This document shows, in pieces, positions 1 to 14,195 of a stretch of 64,000 bases of DNA; the first letter of the stretch is position 1, and every line of letters starts with the position of its first letter. The notes under the pieces are model-generated. The model made no database searches. It saw nothing but the letters and a program-made list of their open reading frames with translations, and was not told the origin of the DNA. The position numbers and the translations under genes are program-made. The DNA is taken from positions 1,054,001 to 1,118,000 of the forward strand of contig JAVHZZ010000016.1 in NCBI GenBank assembly GCA_036250195.1, read 5' to 3'. Origin of the DNA: Mixophyes australis. Its lineage: Eukaryota; Chordata; Amphibia; Anura; Limnodynastidae.

Positions 1-3000
1 AATCATAAATCATGAATCATGAATTGAATCATGAATCATGAATCGAATCATGAATCATGAATTGAATCATAAATCATGAATCATGAATTGAATCATGAAT
101 CATGAATCGAATCATGAATCATGAATTTAATTATGAATCATGAATCGAATCATGAATCATGAATCGAATCATGAATCATGAATCGAATCATGAATCATTA
201 ATCATGAATCATGAATTGAATCATGAATTGAATCATAAATCATGAATCATGAATTGAATCATAAATCATGAATCATGAATTGAATCATGAATTGAATCAT
301 AAATCATGAATCATGAATTGAATCATAAATCATGAATCATGAATTGAATCATGAATCATGAATCATGAATTAAATCATGAATTGAATCATAAATCATGAA
401 TCATGAATTGAATCATGAATTGAATCATAAATCATGAATCATGAATCGAATCATGAATCATGAATTGAATCATGAATCATGAATCGAATCATGAATCATG
501 AATCGAATCATGAATCATGAATCATGAATCATGAATCATGAATCAAATCATGAATCATGAATTGATTCATGAATCATGAATCGAATCATGAATCATGAAT
601 CATGAATTGAATCATGAATTGAATCATAAATCATGAATCATGAATTGAATCATAAATCATGAATCATGAATTCAATCATGATTCATGAATCGAATCATGA
701 ATCATGAATTGAATCATGAATCATGAATCATGAATCATGAATCGAATCATGAATCATGAATTGAATCATGAATCATGAATCATGAATCGAATCATGAATC
801 ATGAATCATGAATTAAATCATGAATTGAATCATAAATCATGAATTGAATCATGAATTGAATCATAAATCATGAATCATGAATTGAATCATGAATCATGAA
901 TCGAATCATGAATCATGAATTGAATCATGAATTAATGAATCATGAATTGAATCATGAATCATGAATCAAATCATGAATCTCGAATCATGAATTGAATCAT
1001 GAATCATGAATCGAATCATGAATCTCGAATCATGAATTGAATCATGAATCATGAATTGAATCATGAATTGAATCATGAATTGAATCATGAATCATGAATC
1101 ATGAATTGAATCATGAATTGAATCATAAATCATGAATCATGAATTGAATCATGAATTGAATCATAAATCATTAATCATGAATTGAATCATGAATCATGAA
1201 TCGAATCATGAATCATGAATTATGAATTGAATCATGAATCATGAATTGAATCATGAATTGAATCATGAATCATGAATCATGAATTGAATCATGAATCTTG
1301 AATCGAATCATGAATCATGAATCATGAATCATGAATCATGAATTGAATCATGAATCATGAATTATGAATCGAATCATGAATCATGAATTATGAATTGAAT
1401 CATGAATCATGAATTGAATCATGAATTGAATCATGAATCATGAATTGAATCATGAATCATGAATCGAATCATGAATCTCGAATCATAAATTGAATCATGA
1501 ATCATGAATTGAATCATGAATTGAATCATGAATTGAATCATGAATTAAATCATGAATCATGAATCGTGAATTAAATCATGAATTGAATCATAAATCATGA
1601 ATCATGAATTGAATCATGAATTGAATCATAAATCATGAATCATGAATCGAATCATGAATCATGAATTGAATCATGAATCATGAATCGAATCATAAATCAT
1701 GAATCATGAATCGAATCATGAATCATGAATTGAATCATGAATCATGAATCGAATCATGAATCATGAATCGAATCATGAATCATGAATCATGAATTGAATC
1801 ATGAATCATGAATTGAATCATGAATTGAATCATGAATTAAATCATGAATCATGAATCATGAATCATGAATCATGAATCGAATCATGAATCATGAATTATG
1901 AATTGAATCATGAATTGAATCATAAATCATGAATCATGAATCAAATCATGAATCATGAATTGATTCATGAATCATGAATCGAATCATGAATCATGAATCA
2001 TGAATTATGAATTGAATCATGAATTGAATCATAAATCATGAATCATGAATTGAATCATAAATCATGAATCATGAATTCAATCATGATTCATGAATCGAAT
2101 CATGAATCATGAATTGAATCATGAATCATGAATCATGAATCATGAATCGAATCATGAATCATGAATTGAATCATGAATCATGAATCATGAATCGAATCAT
2201 GAATCATGAATCATGAATTAAATCATGAATTGAATCATAAATCATAAATCATGAATTGAATCATGAATTGAATCATAAATCATGAATCATGAATTGAATC
2301 ATGAATCATGAATCAAATCATGAATCATGAATCATGAATCATGAATCATGAATCAAATCATGAATCATGAATTGATTCATGAATCATGAATCGAATCATG
2401 AATCATGAATCATGAATTGAATCATGAATTGAATCATAAATCATGAATCATGAATTGAATCATAAATCATGATTAATGAATTCAATCATGATTCATGAAT
2501 CGAATCATGAATCATGAATTGAATCATGAATCATGAATCATGAATCATGAATCGAATCATGAATCATGAATTGAATCATGAATCATGAATCGAATCATGA
2601 ATCATGAATCATGAATTAAATCATGAATTGAATCATAAATCATGAATTGAATCATGAATTGAATCATAAATCATGAATCATAATTTGAATCATAAATCAT
2701 GAATCATGAATTCAATCATGATTCATAAATCGAATCATGAATCATGAATTGAATCATGAATCATGAATCATGAATCATGAATCGAATCATGAATCATGAA
2801 TTGAATCATGAATCATGAATCATGAATCGAATCATGAATCATGAATCATGAATTAAATCATGAATTGAATCATGAATCATGAATCGAATCATGAATCATG
2901 AATTGAATCATGAATCATGAATCATGAATTGAATCATGAATCATGAATCAAATCATGAATCTCGAATCATGAATTGAATCATGAATCATGAATCGAATCA

Positions 3001-6000
3001 TGAATCTCGAATCATGAATTGAATCATGAATCATGAATTGAATCATGAATTGAATCATGAATTGAATCATGAATCATGAATCATGAATTGAATCATGAAT
3101 TGAATCATAAATCATGAATCATGAATTGAATCATGAATTGAATCATAAATCATTAATCATGAATTGAATCATGAATCATGAATCGAATCATGAATCATGA
3201 ATTGAATCATAAATCATGAATCATGAATTGAATCATGAATCATGAATCGAATCATGAATCATGAATTTAATTATGAATCATGAATCGAATCATGAATCAT
3301 GAATCGAATCATGAATCATGAATCGAATCATGAATCATTAATCATGAATCATGAATTGAATCATGAATTGAATCATAAATCATGAATCATGAATTGAATC
3401 ATAAATCATGAATCATGAATTAAATCATGAATTGAATCATAAATCATGAATCATGAATTGAATCATAAATCATGAATCATGAATTGAATCATGAATCATG
3501 AATCATGAATTAAATCATGAATTGAATCATAAATCATGAATCATGAATTGAATCATGAATTGAATCATAAATCATGAATCATGAATCGAATCATGAATCA
3601 TGAATTGAATCATGAATCATGAATCGAATCATGAATCATGAATCGAATCATGAATCATGAATCATGAATCATGAATCATGAATCAAATCATGAATCATGA
3701 ATTGATTCATGAATCATGAATCGAATCATGAATCATGAATCATGAATTGAATCATGAATTGAATCATAAATCATGAATCATGAATTGAATCATAAATCAT
3801 GAATCATGAATTCAATCATGATTCATGAATCGAATCATGAATCATGAATTGAATCATGAATCATGAATCATGAATCATGAATCGAATCATGAATCATGAA
3901 TTGAATCATGAATCATGAATCATGAATCGAATCATGAATCATGAATCATGAATTAAATCATGAATTGAATCATAAATCATGAATTGAATCATGAATTGAA
4001 TCATAAATCATGAATCATGAATTGAATCATGAATCATGAATCGAATCATGAATCATGAATTGAATCATGAATTAATGAATCATGAATTGAATCATGAATC
4101 ATGAATCAAATCATGAATCTCGAATCATGAATTGAATCATGAATCATGAATCGAATCATGAATCTCGAATCATGAATTGAATCATGAATCATGAATTGAA
4201 TCATGAATTGAATCATGAATTGAATCATGAATCATGAATCATGAATTGAATCATGAATTGAATCATAAATCATTAATCATGAATTGAATCATGAATCATG
4301 AATCGAATCATGAATCATGAATTATGAATTGAATCATGAATCATGAATTGAATCATGAATTGAATCATGAATCATGAATCATGAATTGAATCATGAATCT
4401 TGAATCGAATCATGAATCATGAATCATGAATCATGAATCATGAATTGAATCATGAATCATGAATTATGAATCGAATCATGAATCATGAATTATGAATTGA
4501 ATCATGAATCATGAATTGAATCATGAATTGAATCATGAATCATGAATTGAATCATGAATCATGAATCGAATCATGAATCTCGAATCATAAATTGAATCAT
4601 GAATCATGAATTGAATCATGAATTGAATCATGAATTGAATCATGAATTAAATCATGAATCATGAATCGTGAATTAAATCATGAATTGAATCATAAATCAT
4701 GAATCATGAATTGAATCATGAATTGAATCATAAATCATGAATCATGAATCGAATCATGAATCATGAATTGAATCATGAATCATGAATCGAATCATAAATC
4801 ATGAATCATGAATCGAATCATGAATCATGAATTGAATCATGAATCATGAATCGAATCATGAATCATGAATCGAATCATGAATCATGAATCATGAATTGAA
4901 TCATGAATCATGAATTGAATCATGAATTGAATCATGAATTAAATCATGAATCATGAATCATGAATCGAATCATGAATCATGAATCATGAATTATGAATTG
5001 AATCATGAATTGAATCATAAATCATGAATCATGAATCAAATCATGAATCATGAATTGATTCATGAATCATGAATCGAATCATGAATCATGAATCATGAAT
5101 TATGAATTGAATCATGAATTGAATCATAAATCATGAATCATGAATTGAATCATAAATCATGAATCATGAATTCAATCATGATTCATGAATCGAATCATGA
5201 ATCATGAATTGAATCATGAATCATGAATCATGAATCATGAATCGAATCATGAATCATGAATTGAATCATGAATCATGAATCATGAATCGAATCATGAATC
5301 ATGAATCATGAATTAAATCATGAATTGAATCATAAATCATAAATCATGAATTGAATCATGAATTGAATCATAAATCATGAATCATGAATTGAATCATGAA
5401 TCATGAATCAAATCATGAATCATGAATCATGAATCATGAATCATGAATCAAATCATGAATCATGAATTGATTCATGAATCATGAATCGAATCATGAATCA
5501 TGAATCATGAATTGAATCATGAATTGAATCATAAATCATGAATCATGAATTGAATCATAAATCATGATTAATGAATTCAATCATGATTCATGAATCGAAT
5601 CATGAATCATGAATTGAATCATGAATCATGAATCATGAATCATGAATCGAATCATGAATCATGAATTGAATCATGAATCATGAATCGAATCATGAATCAT
5701 GAATCATGAATTAAATCATGAATTGAATCATAAATCATGAATTGAATCATGAATTGAATCATAAATCATGAATCATAATTTGAATCATAAATCATGAATC
5801 ATGAATTCAATCATGATTCATAAATCGAATCATGAATCATGAATTGAATCATGAATCATGAATCATGAATCATGAATCGAATCATGAATCATGAATTGAA
5901 TCATGAATCATGAATCATGAATCGAATCATGAATCATGAATCATGAATTAAATCATGAATTGAATCATGAATCATGAATCGAATCATGAATCATGAATTG

Positions 6001-7500
6001 AATCATGAATCATGAATCATGAATTGAATCATGAATCATGAATCAAATCATGAATCTCGAATCATGAATTGAATCATGAATCATGAATCGAATCATGAAT
6101 CTCGAATCATGAATTGAATCATGAATCATGAATTGAATCATGAATTGAATCATGAATTGAATCATGAATCATGAATCATGAATTGAATCATGAATTGAAT
6201 CATAAATCATGAATCATGAATTGAATCATGAATTGAATCATAAATCATTAATCATGAATTGAATCATGAATCATGAATCGAATCATGAATCATGAATTGA
6301 ATCATAAATCATGAATCATGAATTGAATCATGAATCATGAATCGAATCATGAATCATGAATTTAATTATGAATCATGAATCGAATCATGAATCATGAATC
6401 GAATCATGAATCATGAATCGAATCATGAATCATTAATCATGAATCATGAATTGAATCATGAATTGAATCATAAATCATGAATCATGAATTGAATCATAAA
6501 TCATGAATCATGAATTAAATCATGAATTGAATCATAAATCATGAATCATGAATTGAATCATAAATCATGAATCATGAATTGAATCATGAATCATGAATCA
6601 TGAATTAAATCATGAATTGAATCATAAATCATGAATCATGAATTGAATCATGAATTGAATCATAAATCATGAATCATGAATCGAATCATGAATCATGAAT
6701 TGAATCATGAATCATGAATCGAATCATGAATCATGAATCGAATCATGAATCATGAATCATGAATCATGAATCATGAATCAAATCATGAATCATGAATTGA
6801 TTCATGAATCATGAATCGAATCATGAATCATGAATCATGAATTGAATCATGAATTGAATCATAAATCATGAATCATGAATTGAATCATAAATCATGAATC
6901 ATGAATTCAATCATGATTCATGAATCGAATCATGAATCATGAATTGAATCATGAATCATGAATCATGAATCATGAATCGAATCATGAATCATGAATTGAA
7001 TCATGAATCATGAATCATGAATCGAATCATGAATCATGAATCATGAATTAAATCATGAATTGAATCATAAATCATGAATTGAATCATGAATTGAATCATA
7101 AATCATGAATCATGAATTGAATCATGAATCATGAATCGAATCATGAATCATGAATTGAATTATGAATTAATGAATCATGAATTGAATCATGAATCATGAA
7201 TCAAATCATGAATCTCGAATCATGAATTGAATCATGAATCATGAATCGAATCATGAATCTCGAATCATGAATTGAATCATGAATCATGAATTGAATCATG
7301 AATTGAATCATGAATTGAATCATGAATCATGAATCATGAATTGAATCATGAATTGAATCATAAATCATGAATCATGAATTGAATCATGAATTGAATCATA
7401 AATCATTAATCATGAATTGAATCATGAATCATGAATCGAATCATGAATCATGAATTGAATCATAAATCATGAATCATGAATTGAATCATGAATTATGAAT
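1..7500 (+). repeat. Tandem higher-order unit of about 3.1 kb, 2.4 copies
   Basis: Positions 1-3140 repeat from 3141 to about 6235, and the unit starts a third time up to about 7500. Marker variants fix the register: TTTAATTA tracts begin near 121, 3261 and 6356, and ATTAATGAAT occurs at 931, 4071 and 7166. The offset between copies 1 and 2 is 3,140 at the start, 3,102 after a 38-bp module block missing from copy 2 (copy 1 about 1131-1168), and 3,095 after loss of one further heptamer. Copy 3 keeps the 38-bp block, so copy 2 lost it. Single-base marker variants are otherwise shared, which points to recent duplication. Confidence 0.85.
658..688. other. Recurring palindromic variant cluster (example)
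   Basis: At this position GAATTC (668-673) is followed by overlapping perfect palindromes AATCATGATT and GATTCATGAATC. The same cluster recurs many times (for instance near 2073, 2478, 2708, 3808, 5168, 6903, 10748, 12213, 17310, 20102) and serves as a cassette marker. It arises where a heptamer has GATTC in place of GAATC, so the repeat briefly reads the same on both strands. No function is shown. Confidence 0.55.
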
Positions 7501-7673
7501 CGAATCATGAATCATGAATTTAATTATGAATCATAAATCGAATCATGAATCATGAATCGAATCATGAATCATGAATCGAATCATGAATCATTAATCATGA
7601 ATCATGAATTGAATCATGAATTGAATCATAAATCATGAATCATGAATTGAATCATAAATCATGAATCATGAAT

Positions 7674-10075
7674 TGAATCATGAATTGAATCATAAATCAT
7701 GAATCATGAATTGAATCATAAATCATGAATCATGAATTGAATCATGATTCATGAATCGAATCATGAATCATGAATTGAATCATGAATCATGAATCATGAA
7801 TTGAATCATGAATCATGAATCATGAATCGAATCACGAATCATGAATCATGAATTAAATCATGAATTGAATCATAAATCATGAATCATGAATTGAATCATG
7901 AATTGAATCATAAATCATGAATCATGAATTGAATCATGAATCATGAATCGAATAATGAATCATGAATTGAATCATGAATCATGAATCAAATCATGAATCT
8001 CGAATCATGAATTGAATCATGAATCATGAATCGAATCATGAATCATGAATTGAATCATGAATCATGAATCATGAATCATGAATCGAATCATGAATCATTA
8101 ATTGAATCATGAATCATAAATCGAATCATGAATTATGAATTATGAATCATGAATCATGAATCATGAATTGAATCATGAATTGAATCATGAATCATAAATC
8201 GAATCATGAATCATGAATCATGAATAATGAATCATGAATCATGAATCATGAATTGAATCATGAATTGAATCATGAATCATGAATCATGAATTGAATCATG
8301 AATCATGAATCGAATCATGAATCATGACTTGAATCATGAATCATGAATCATGAATTATGAATCGAATCATGAATCATGAATTGAATCATGAATCATGAAT
8401 CATGAATCTTGAATCGAATCATGAATCATGAATCATGAATCATGAATCATGAATCGAATCATGAATCATGAATTATGAATCGAATCATGAATCATGAATC
8501 ATGAATTATGAATCGAATCATGAATCATGAATTGAATCATGAATCATGAATCATGAATCTTGAATCGAATCATGAATCATGAATCATGAATCATGAATCG
8601 AATCATGAATCATGAATTATGAATCGAATCATGAATCATGAATTATGAATTGAATCATGAATCATGAATTGAAACATGAATTGAATCATGAATCATGAAT
8701 CATGAATTGAATCATGAATCATGAATCATGAATTATGAATTGAATCATGAATCATGAATTATGAATTGAATCATGAATCATGAATTGAATCATAAATTGA
8801 ATCATGAATCATGAATCATGAATTGAATCATGAATCTTGAATCGAATCATGAATCTTGAATCGAATCATGAATCATGAATTGAATCATAAATCATGAATC
8901 ATGAATTGAATCATAAATCATGAATCATGAATTGAATCATGATTCATGAATCGAATCATGAATCATGAATTGAATCATGAATCATGAATCATGAATTGAA
9001 TCATGAATCATGAATCATGAATCGAATCACGAATCATGAATCATGAATTAAATCATGAATTGAATCATAAATCATGAATCATGAATTGAATCATGAATTG
9101 AATCATAAATCATGAATCATGAATTGAATCATGAATCATGAATCGAATAATGAATCATGAATTGAATCATGAATCATGAATCAAATCATGAATCTCGAAT
9201 CATGAATTGAATCATGAATCATGAATCGAATCATGAATCATGAATTGAATCATGAATCATGAATCATGAATCATGAATCGAATCATGAATCATTAATTGA
9301 ATCATGAATCATAAATCGAATCATGAATTATGAATTATGAATCATGAATCATGAATCATGAATTGAATCATGAATTGAATCATGAATCATAAATCGAATC
9401 ATGAATCATGAATCATGAATAATGAATCATGAATCATGAATCATGAATTGAATCATGAATTGAATCATGAATCATGAATCATGAATTGAATCATGAATCA
9501 TGAATCGAATCATGAATCATGACTTGAATCATGAATCATGAATCATGAATTATGAATCGAATCATGAATCATGAATTGAATCATGAATCATGAATCATGA
9601 ATCTTGAATCGAATCATGAATCATGAATCATGAATCATGAATCATGAATCGAATCATGAATCATGAATTATGAATCGAATCATGAATCATGAATCATGAA
9701 TTATGAATCGAATCATGAATCATGAATTGAATCATGAATCATGAATCATGAATCTTGAATCGAATCATGAATCATGAATCATGAATCATGAATCGAATCA
9801 TGAATCATGAATTATGAATCGAATCATGAATCATGAATTATGAATTGAATCATGAATCATGAATTGAAACATGAATTGAATCATGAATCATGAATCATGA
9901 ATTGAATCATGAATCATGAATCATGAATTATGAATTGAATCATGAATCATGAATTATGAATTGAATCATGAATCATGAATTGAATCATAAATTGAATCAT
10001 GAATCATGAATCATGAATTGAATCATGAATCTTGAATCGAATCATGAATCTTGAATCGAATCATGAATCATGAAT
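7674..10075 (+). repeat. Tandem duplication with 1,195-bp period
   Basis: Sequence 7674-8880 reappears at 8869-10075 with a constant offset of 1,195 bp. At several checked places the register and rare variants agree exactly: CACGAATC near 7834 and 9029, GACTT at 8326 and 9521, and the double CTTGAATCG block near 8834 and 10029. I saw no mismatch or indel in the stretches compared by eye. This is the cleanest duplication in the window, so it is either very recent or an assembly duplication. Confidence 0.85.
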
Positions 10076-12530
10076 CATGAATCATGAATCATGAATTGAA
10101 TCATGAATCATGAATTATGAATCGAATCATGAATCATGAATTATGAATTGAATCATGAATCATGAATTGAATCATGAATTGAATCATGAATCATGAATTG
10201 AATCATGAATCATGAATCGAATCATGAATCTCGAATCATAAATTGAATCATGAATCATGAATTGAATCATGAATTGAATCATGAATTGAATCATGAATTA
10301 AATCATGAATCATGAATCATGAATTAAATCATGAATTGAATCATAAATCATGAATCATGAATTGAATCATGAATTGAATCATAAATCATGAATCATGAAT
10401 CGAATCATGAATCATGAATTGAATCATGAATCATGAATCGAATCATGAATCATGAATCGAATCATGAATCATGAATCATGAATTGAATCATGAATCATGA
10501 ATTGAATCATGAATTAAATCATGAATCATGAATCATGAATTAAATCATGAATTGAATCATAAATCATGAATCATGAATTGAATCATGAATTGAATCATAA
10601 ATCATGAATCATGAATCAAATCATGAATCATGAATTGATTCATGAATCATGAATCGAATCATGAATCATGAATCATGAATTATGAATTGAATCATGAATT
10701 GAATCATAAATCATGAATCATGAATTGAATCATAAATCATGAATCATGAATTCAATCATGATTCATGAATCGAATCATGAATCGAATCATGAATCATGAA
10801 TCATGAATCATGAATCGAATCATGAATCATGAATTGAATCATGAATCATGAATCATGAATCGAATCATGAATCATGAATCATGAATTAAATCATGAATTG
10901 AATCATAAATCATAAATCATGAATTGAATCATGAATTGAATCATAAATCATGAATCATGAATTGAATCATGAATCATGAATCAAATCATGAATCATGAAT
11001 CATGAATCATGAATCATGAATCAAATCATGAATCATGAATTGATTCATGAATCATGAATCGAATCATGAATCATGAATCATGAATTGAATCATGAATTGA
11101 ATCATAAATCATGAATCATGAATTGAATCATAAATCATGAATCATGAATTCAATCATGATTCATGAATCGAATCATGAATCATGAATTGAATCATGAATC
11201 ATGAATCATGAATCATGAATCGAATCATGAATCATGAATTGAATCATGAATCATGAATCATGAATCGAATCATGAATCATGAATCATGAATTAAATCATG
11301 AATTGAATCATGAATCATGAATCGAATCATGAATCATGAATTGAATCATGAATCATGAATCATGAATTGAATCATGAATCATGAATCAAATCATGAATTT
11401 CGAATCATGAATTGAATCATGAATCATGAATCGAATCATGAATCTCGAATCATGAATTGAATCATGAATCATGAATTGAATCATGAATTGAATCATGAAT
11501 TGAATCATGAATCATGAATCATGAATTGAATCATGAATTGAATCATAAATCATGAATCATGAATTGAATCATGAATTGAATCATAAATCATTAATCATGA
11601 ATTGAATCATGAATCATGAATCGAATCATGAATCATGAATTGAATCATAAATCATGAATCATGAATTGAATCATGAATCATGAATCGAATCATGAATCAT
11701 GAATTTAATTATGAATCATGAATCGAATCATGAATCATGAATCGAATCATGAATCATGAATTGAATCATGAATTGAATCATAAATCATGAATCATGAATT
11801 GAATCATAAATCATGAATCATGAATTGAATCATGAATTGAATCATAAATCATGAATCATGAATTGAATCATAAATCATGAATCATGAATTGAATCATGAA
11901 TCATGAATCATGAATTAAATCATGAATTGAATCATAAATCATGAATCATGAATTGAATCATGAATTGAATCATAAATCATGAATCATGAATCGAATCATG
12001 AATCATGAATTGAATCATGAATCATGAATCGAATCATGAATCATGAATCGAATCATGAATCATGAATCATGAATCATGAATCATGAATCAAATCATGAAT
12101 CATGAATTGATTCATGAATCATGAATCGAATCATGAATCATGAATCATGAATTGAATCATGAATTGAATCATAAATCATGAATCATGAATTGAATCATAA
12201 ATCATGAATCATGAATTCAATCATGATTCATGAATCGAATCATGAATCATGAATTGAATCATGAATCATGAATCATGAATCGAATCATGAATCATGAATT
12301 GAATCATGAATCATGAATCATGAATCGAATCATGAATCATGAATCATGAATTAAATCATGAATTGAATCATAAATCATGAATTGAATCATGAATTGAATC
12401 ATAAATCATGAATCATGAATTGAATCATGAATCATGAATCGAATCATGAATCATGAATTGAATCATGAATTAATGAATCTTGAATTGAATCATGAATCAT
12501 GAATCAAATCATGAATCTCAAATCATGAAT

Positions 12531-14195
12531 TGAATCATGAATCATGAATCGAATCATGAATCTCGAATCATGAATTGAATCATGAATCATGAATTGAATC
12601 ATGAATTGAATCATGAATTGAATCATGAATCATGAATCATGAATTGAATCATGAATTGAATCATAAATCATGAATCATGAATTGAATCATGAATTGAATC
12701 ATAAATCATTAATCATGAATTGAATCATGAATCATGAATCGAATCATGAATCATGAATTGAATCATAAATCATGAATCATGAATTGAATCATGAATCATG
12801 AATCGAATCATGAATCATGAATTTAATTATGAATCATAAATCGAATCATGAATCATGAATCGAATCATGAATCATGAATCGAATCATGAATCATTAATCA
12901 TGAATCATGAATTGAATCATGAATTGAATCATAAATCATGAATCATGAATTGAATCATAAATCATGAATCATGAATTGAATCATGAATTGAATCATAAAT
13001 CATGAATCATGAATTGAATCATAAATCATGAATCATGAATTGAATCATAAATCATGAATCATGAATTGAATCATGATTCATGAATCGAATCATGAATCAT
13101 GAATTGAATCATGAATCATGAATCATGAATCGAATCACGAATCATGAATCATGAATTAAATCATGAATTGAATCATAAATCATGAATCATGAATTGAATC
13201 ATGAATTGAATCATAAATCATGAATCATGAATTGAATCATGAATCATGAATCGAATAATGAATCATGAATTGAATCATGAATCATGAATCAAATCATGAA
13301 TCTCGAATCATGAATTGAATCATGAATCATGAATCGAATCATGAATCATGAATTGAATCATGAATCATGAATCATGAATCGAATCATGAATCTCGAATCA
13401 TGAATTGAATCATGAATCATGAATTGAATCATGAATTGAATCATGAATTGAATCATGAATCATGAATCATGAATTGAATCATGAATTGAATCATAAATCA
13501 TGAATCATGAATTGAATCATGAATTGAATCATAAATCATTAATCATGAATTGAATCATGAATCATGAATCGAATCATGAATCATGAATTGAATCATAAAT
13601 CATGAATCATGAATTGAATCATGAATCATGAATCGAATCATGAATCATGAATTTAATTATGAATCATAAATCGAATCATGAATCATGAATCGAATCATGA
13701 ATCATGAATCGAATCATGAATCATTAATCATGAATCATGAATTGAATCATGAATTGAATCATAAATCATGAATCATGAATTGAATCATAAATCATGAATC
13801 ATGAATTGAATCATGAATTGAATCATAAATCATGAATCATGAATTGAATCATAAATCATGAATCATGAATTGAATCATGATTCATGAATCGAATCATGAA
13901 TCATGAATTGAATCATGAATCATGAATCATGAATCGAATCACGAATCATGAATCATGAATTAAATCATGAATTGAATCATAAATCATGAATCATGAATTG
14001 AATCATGAATTGAATCATAAATCATGAATCATGAATTGAATCATGAATCATGAATCGAATAATGAATCATGAATTGAATCATGAATCATGAATCAAATCA
14101 TGAATCTCGAATCATGAATTGAATCATGAATCATGAATCGAATCATGAATCATGAATTGAATCATGAATCATGAATCATGAATCGAATCATGAAT
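12531..14195 (+). repeat. Tandem duplication, 830/804-bp period
   Basis: The block starting near 12531 repeats from 13361. The offset is 830 bp up to about 13049 and 804 bp afterwards, because the second copy lacks one 26-bp super-module (7+7+7+5). Markers: CTCGAATC at about 12562 and 13392, TTTAATTA tracts near 12817 and 13647, CGAATCACG near 13131 and 13935, and CGAATAATG near 13252 and 14056. The match ends where the first copy reads CTCG and the second reads CATTAA. Confidence 0.8.
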
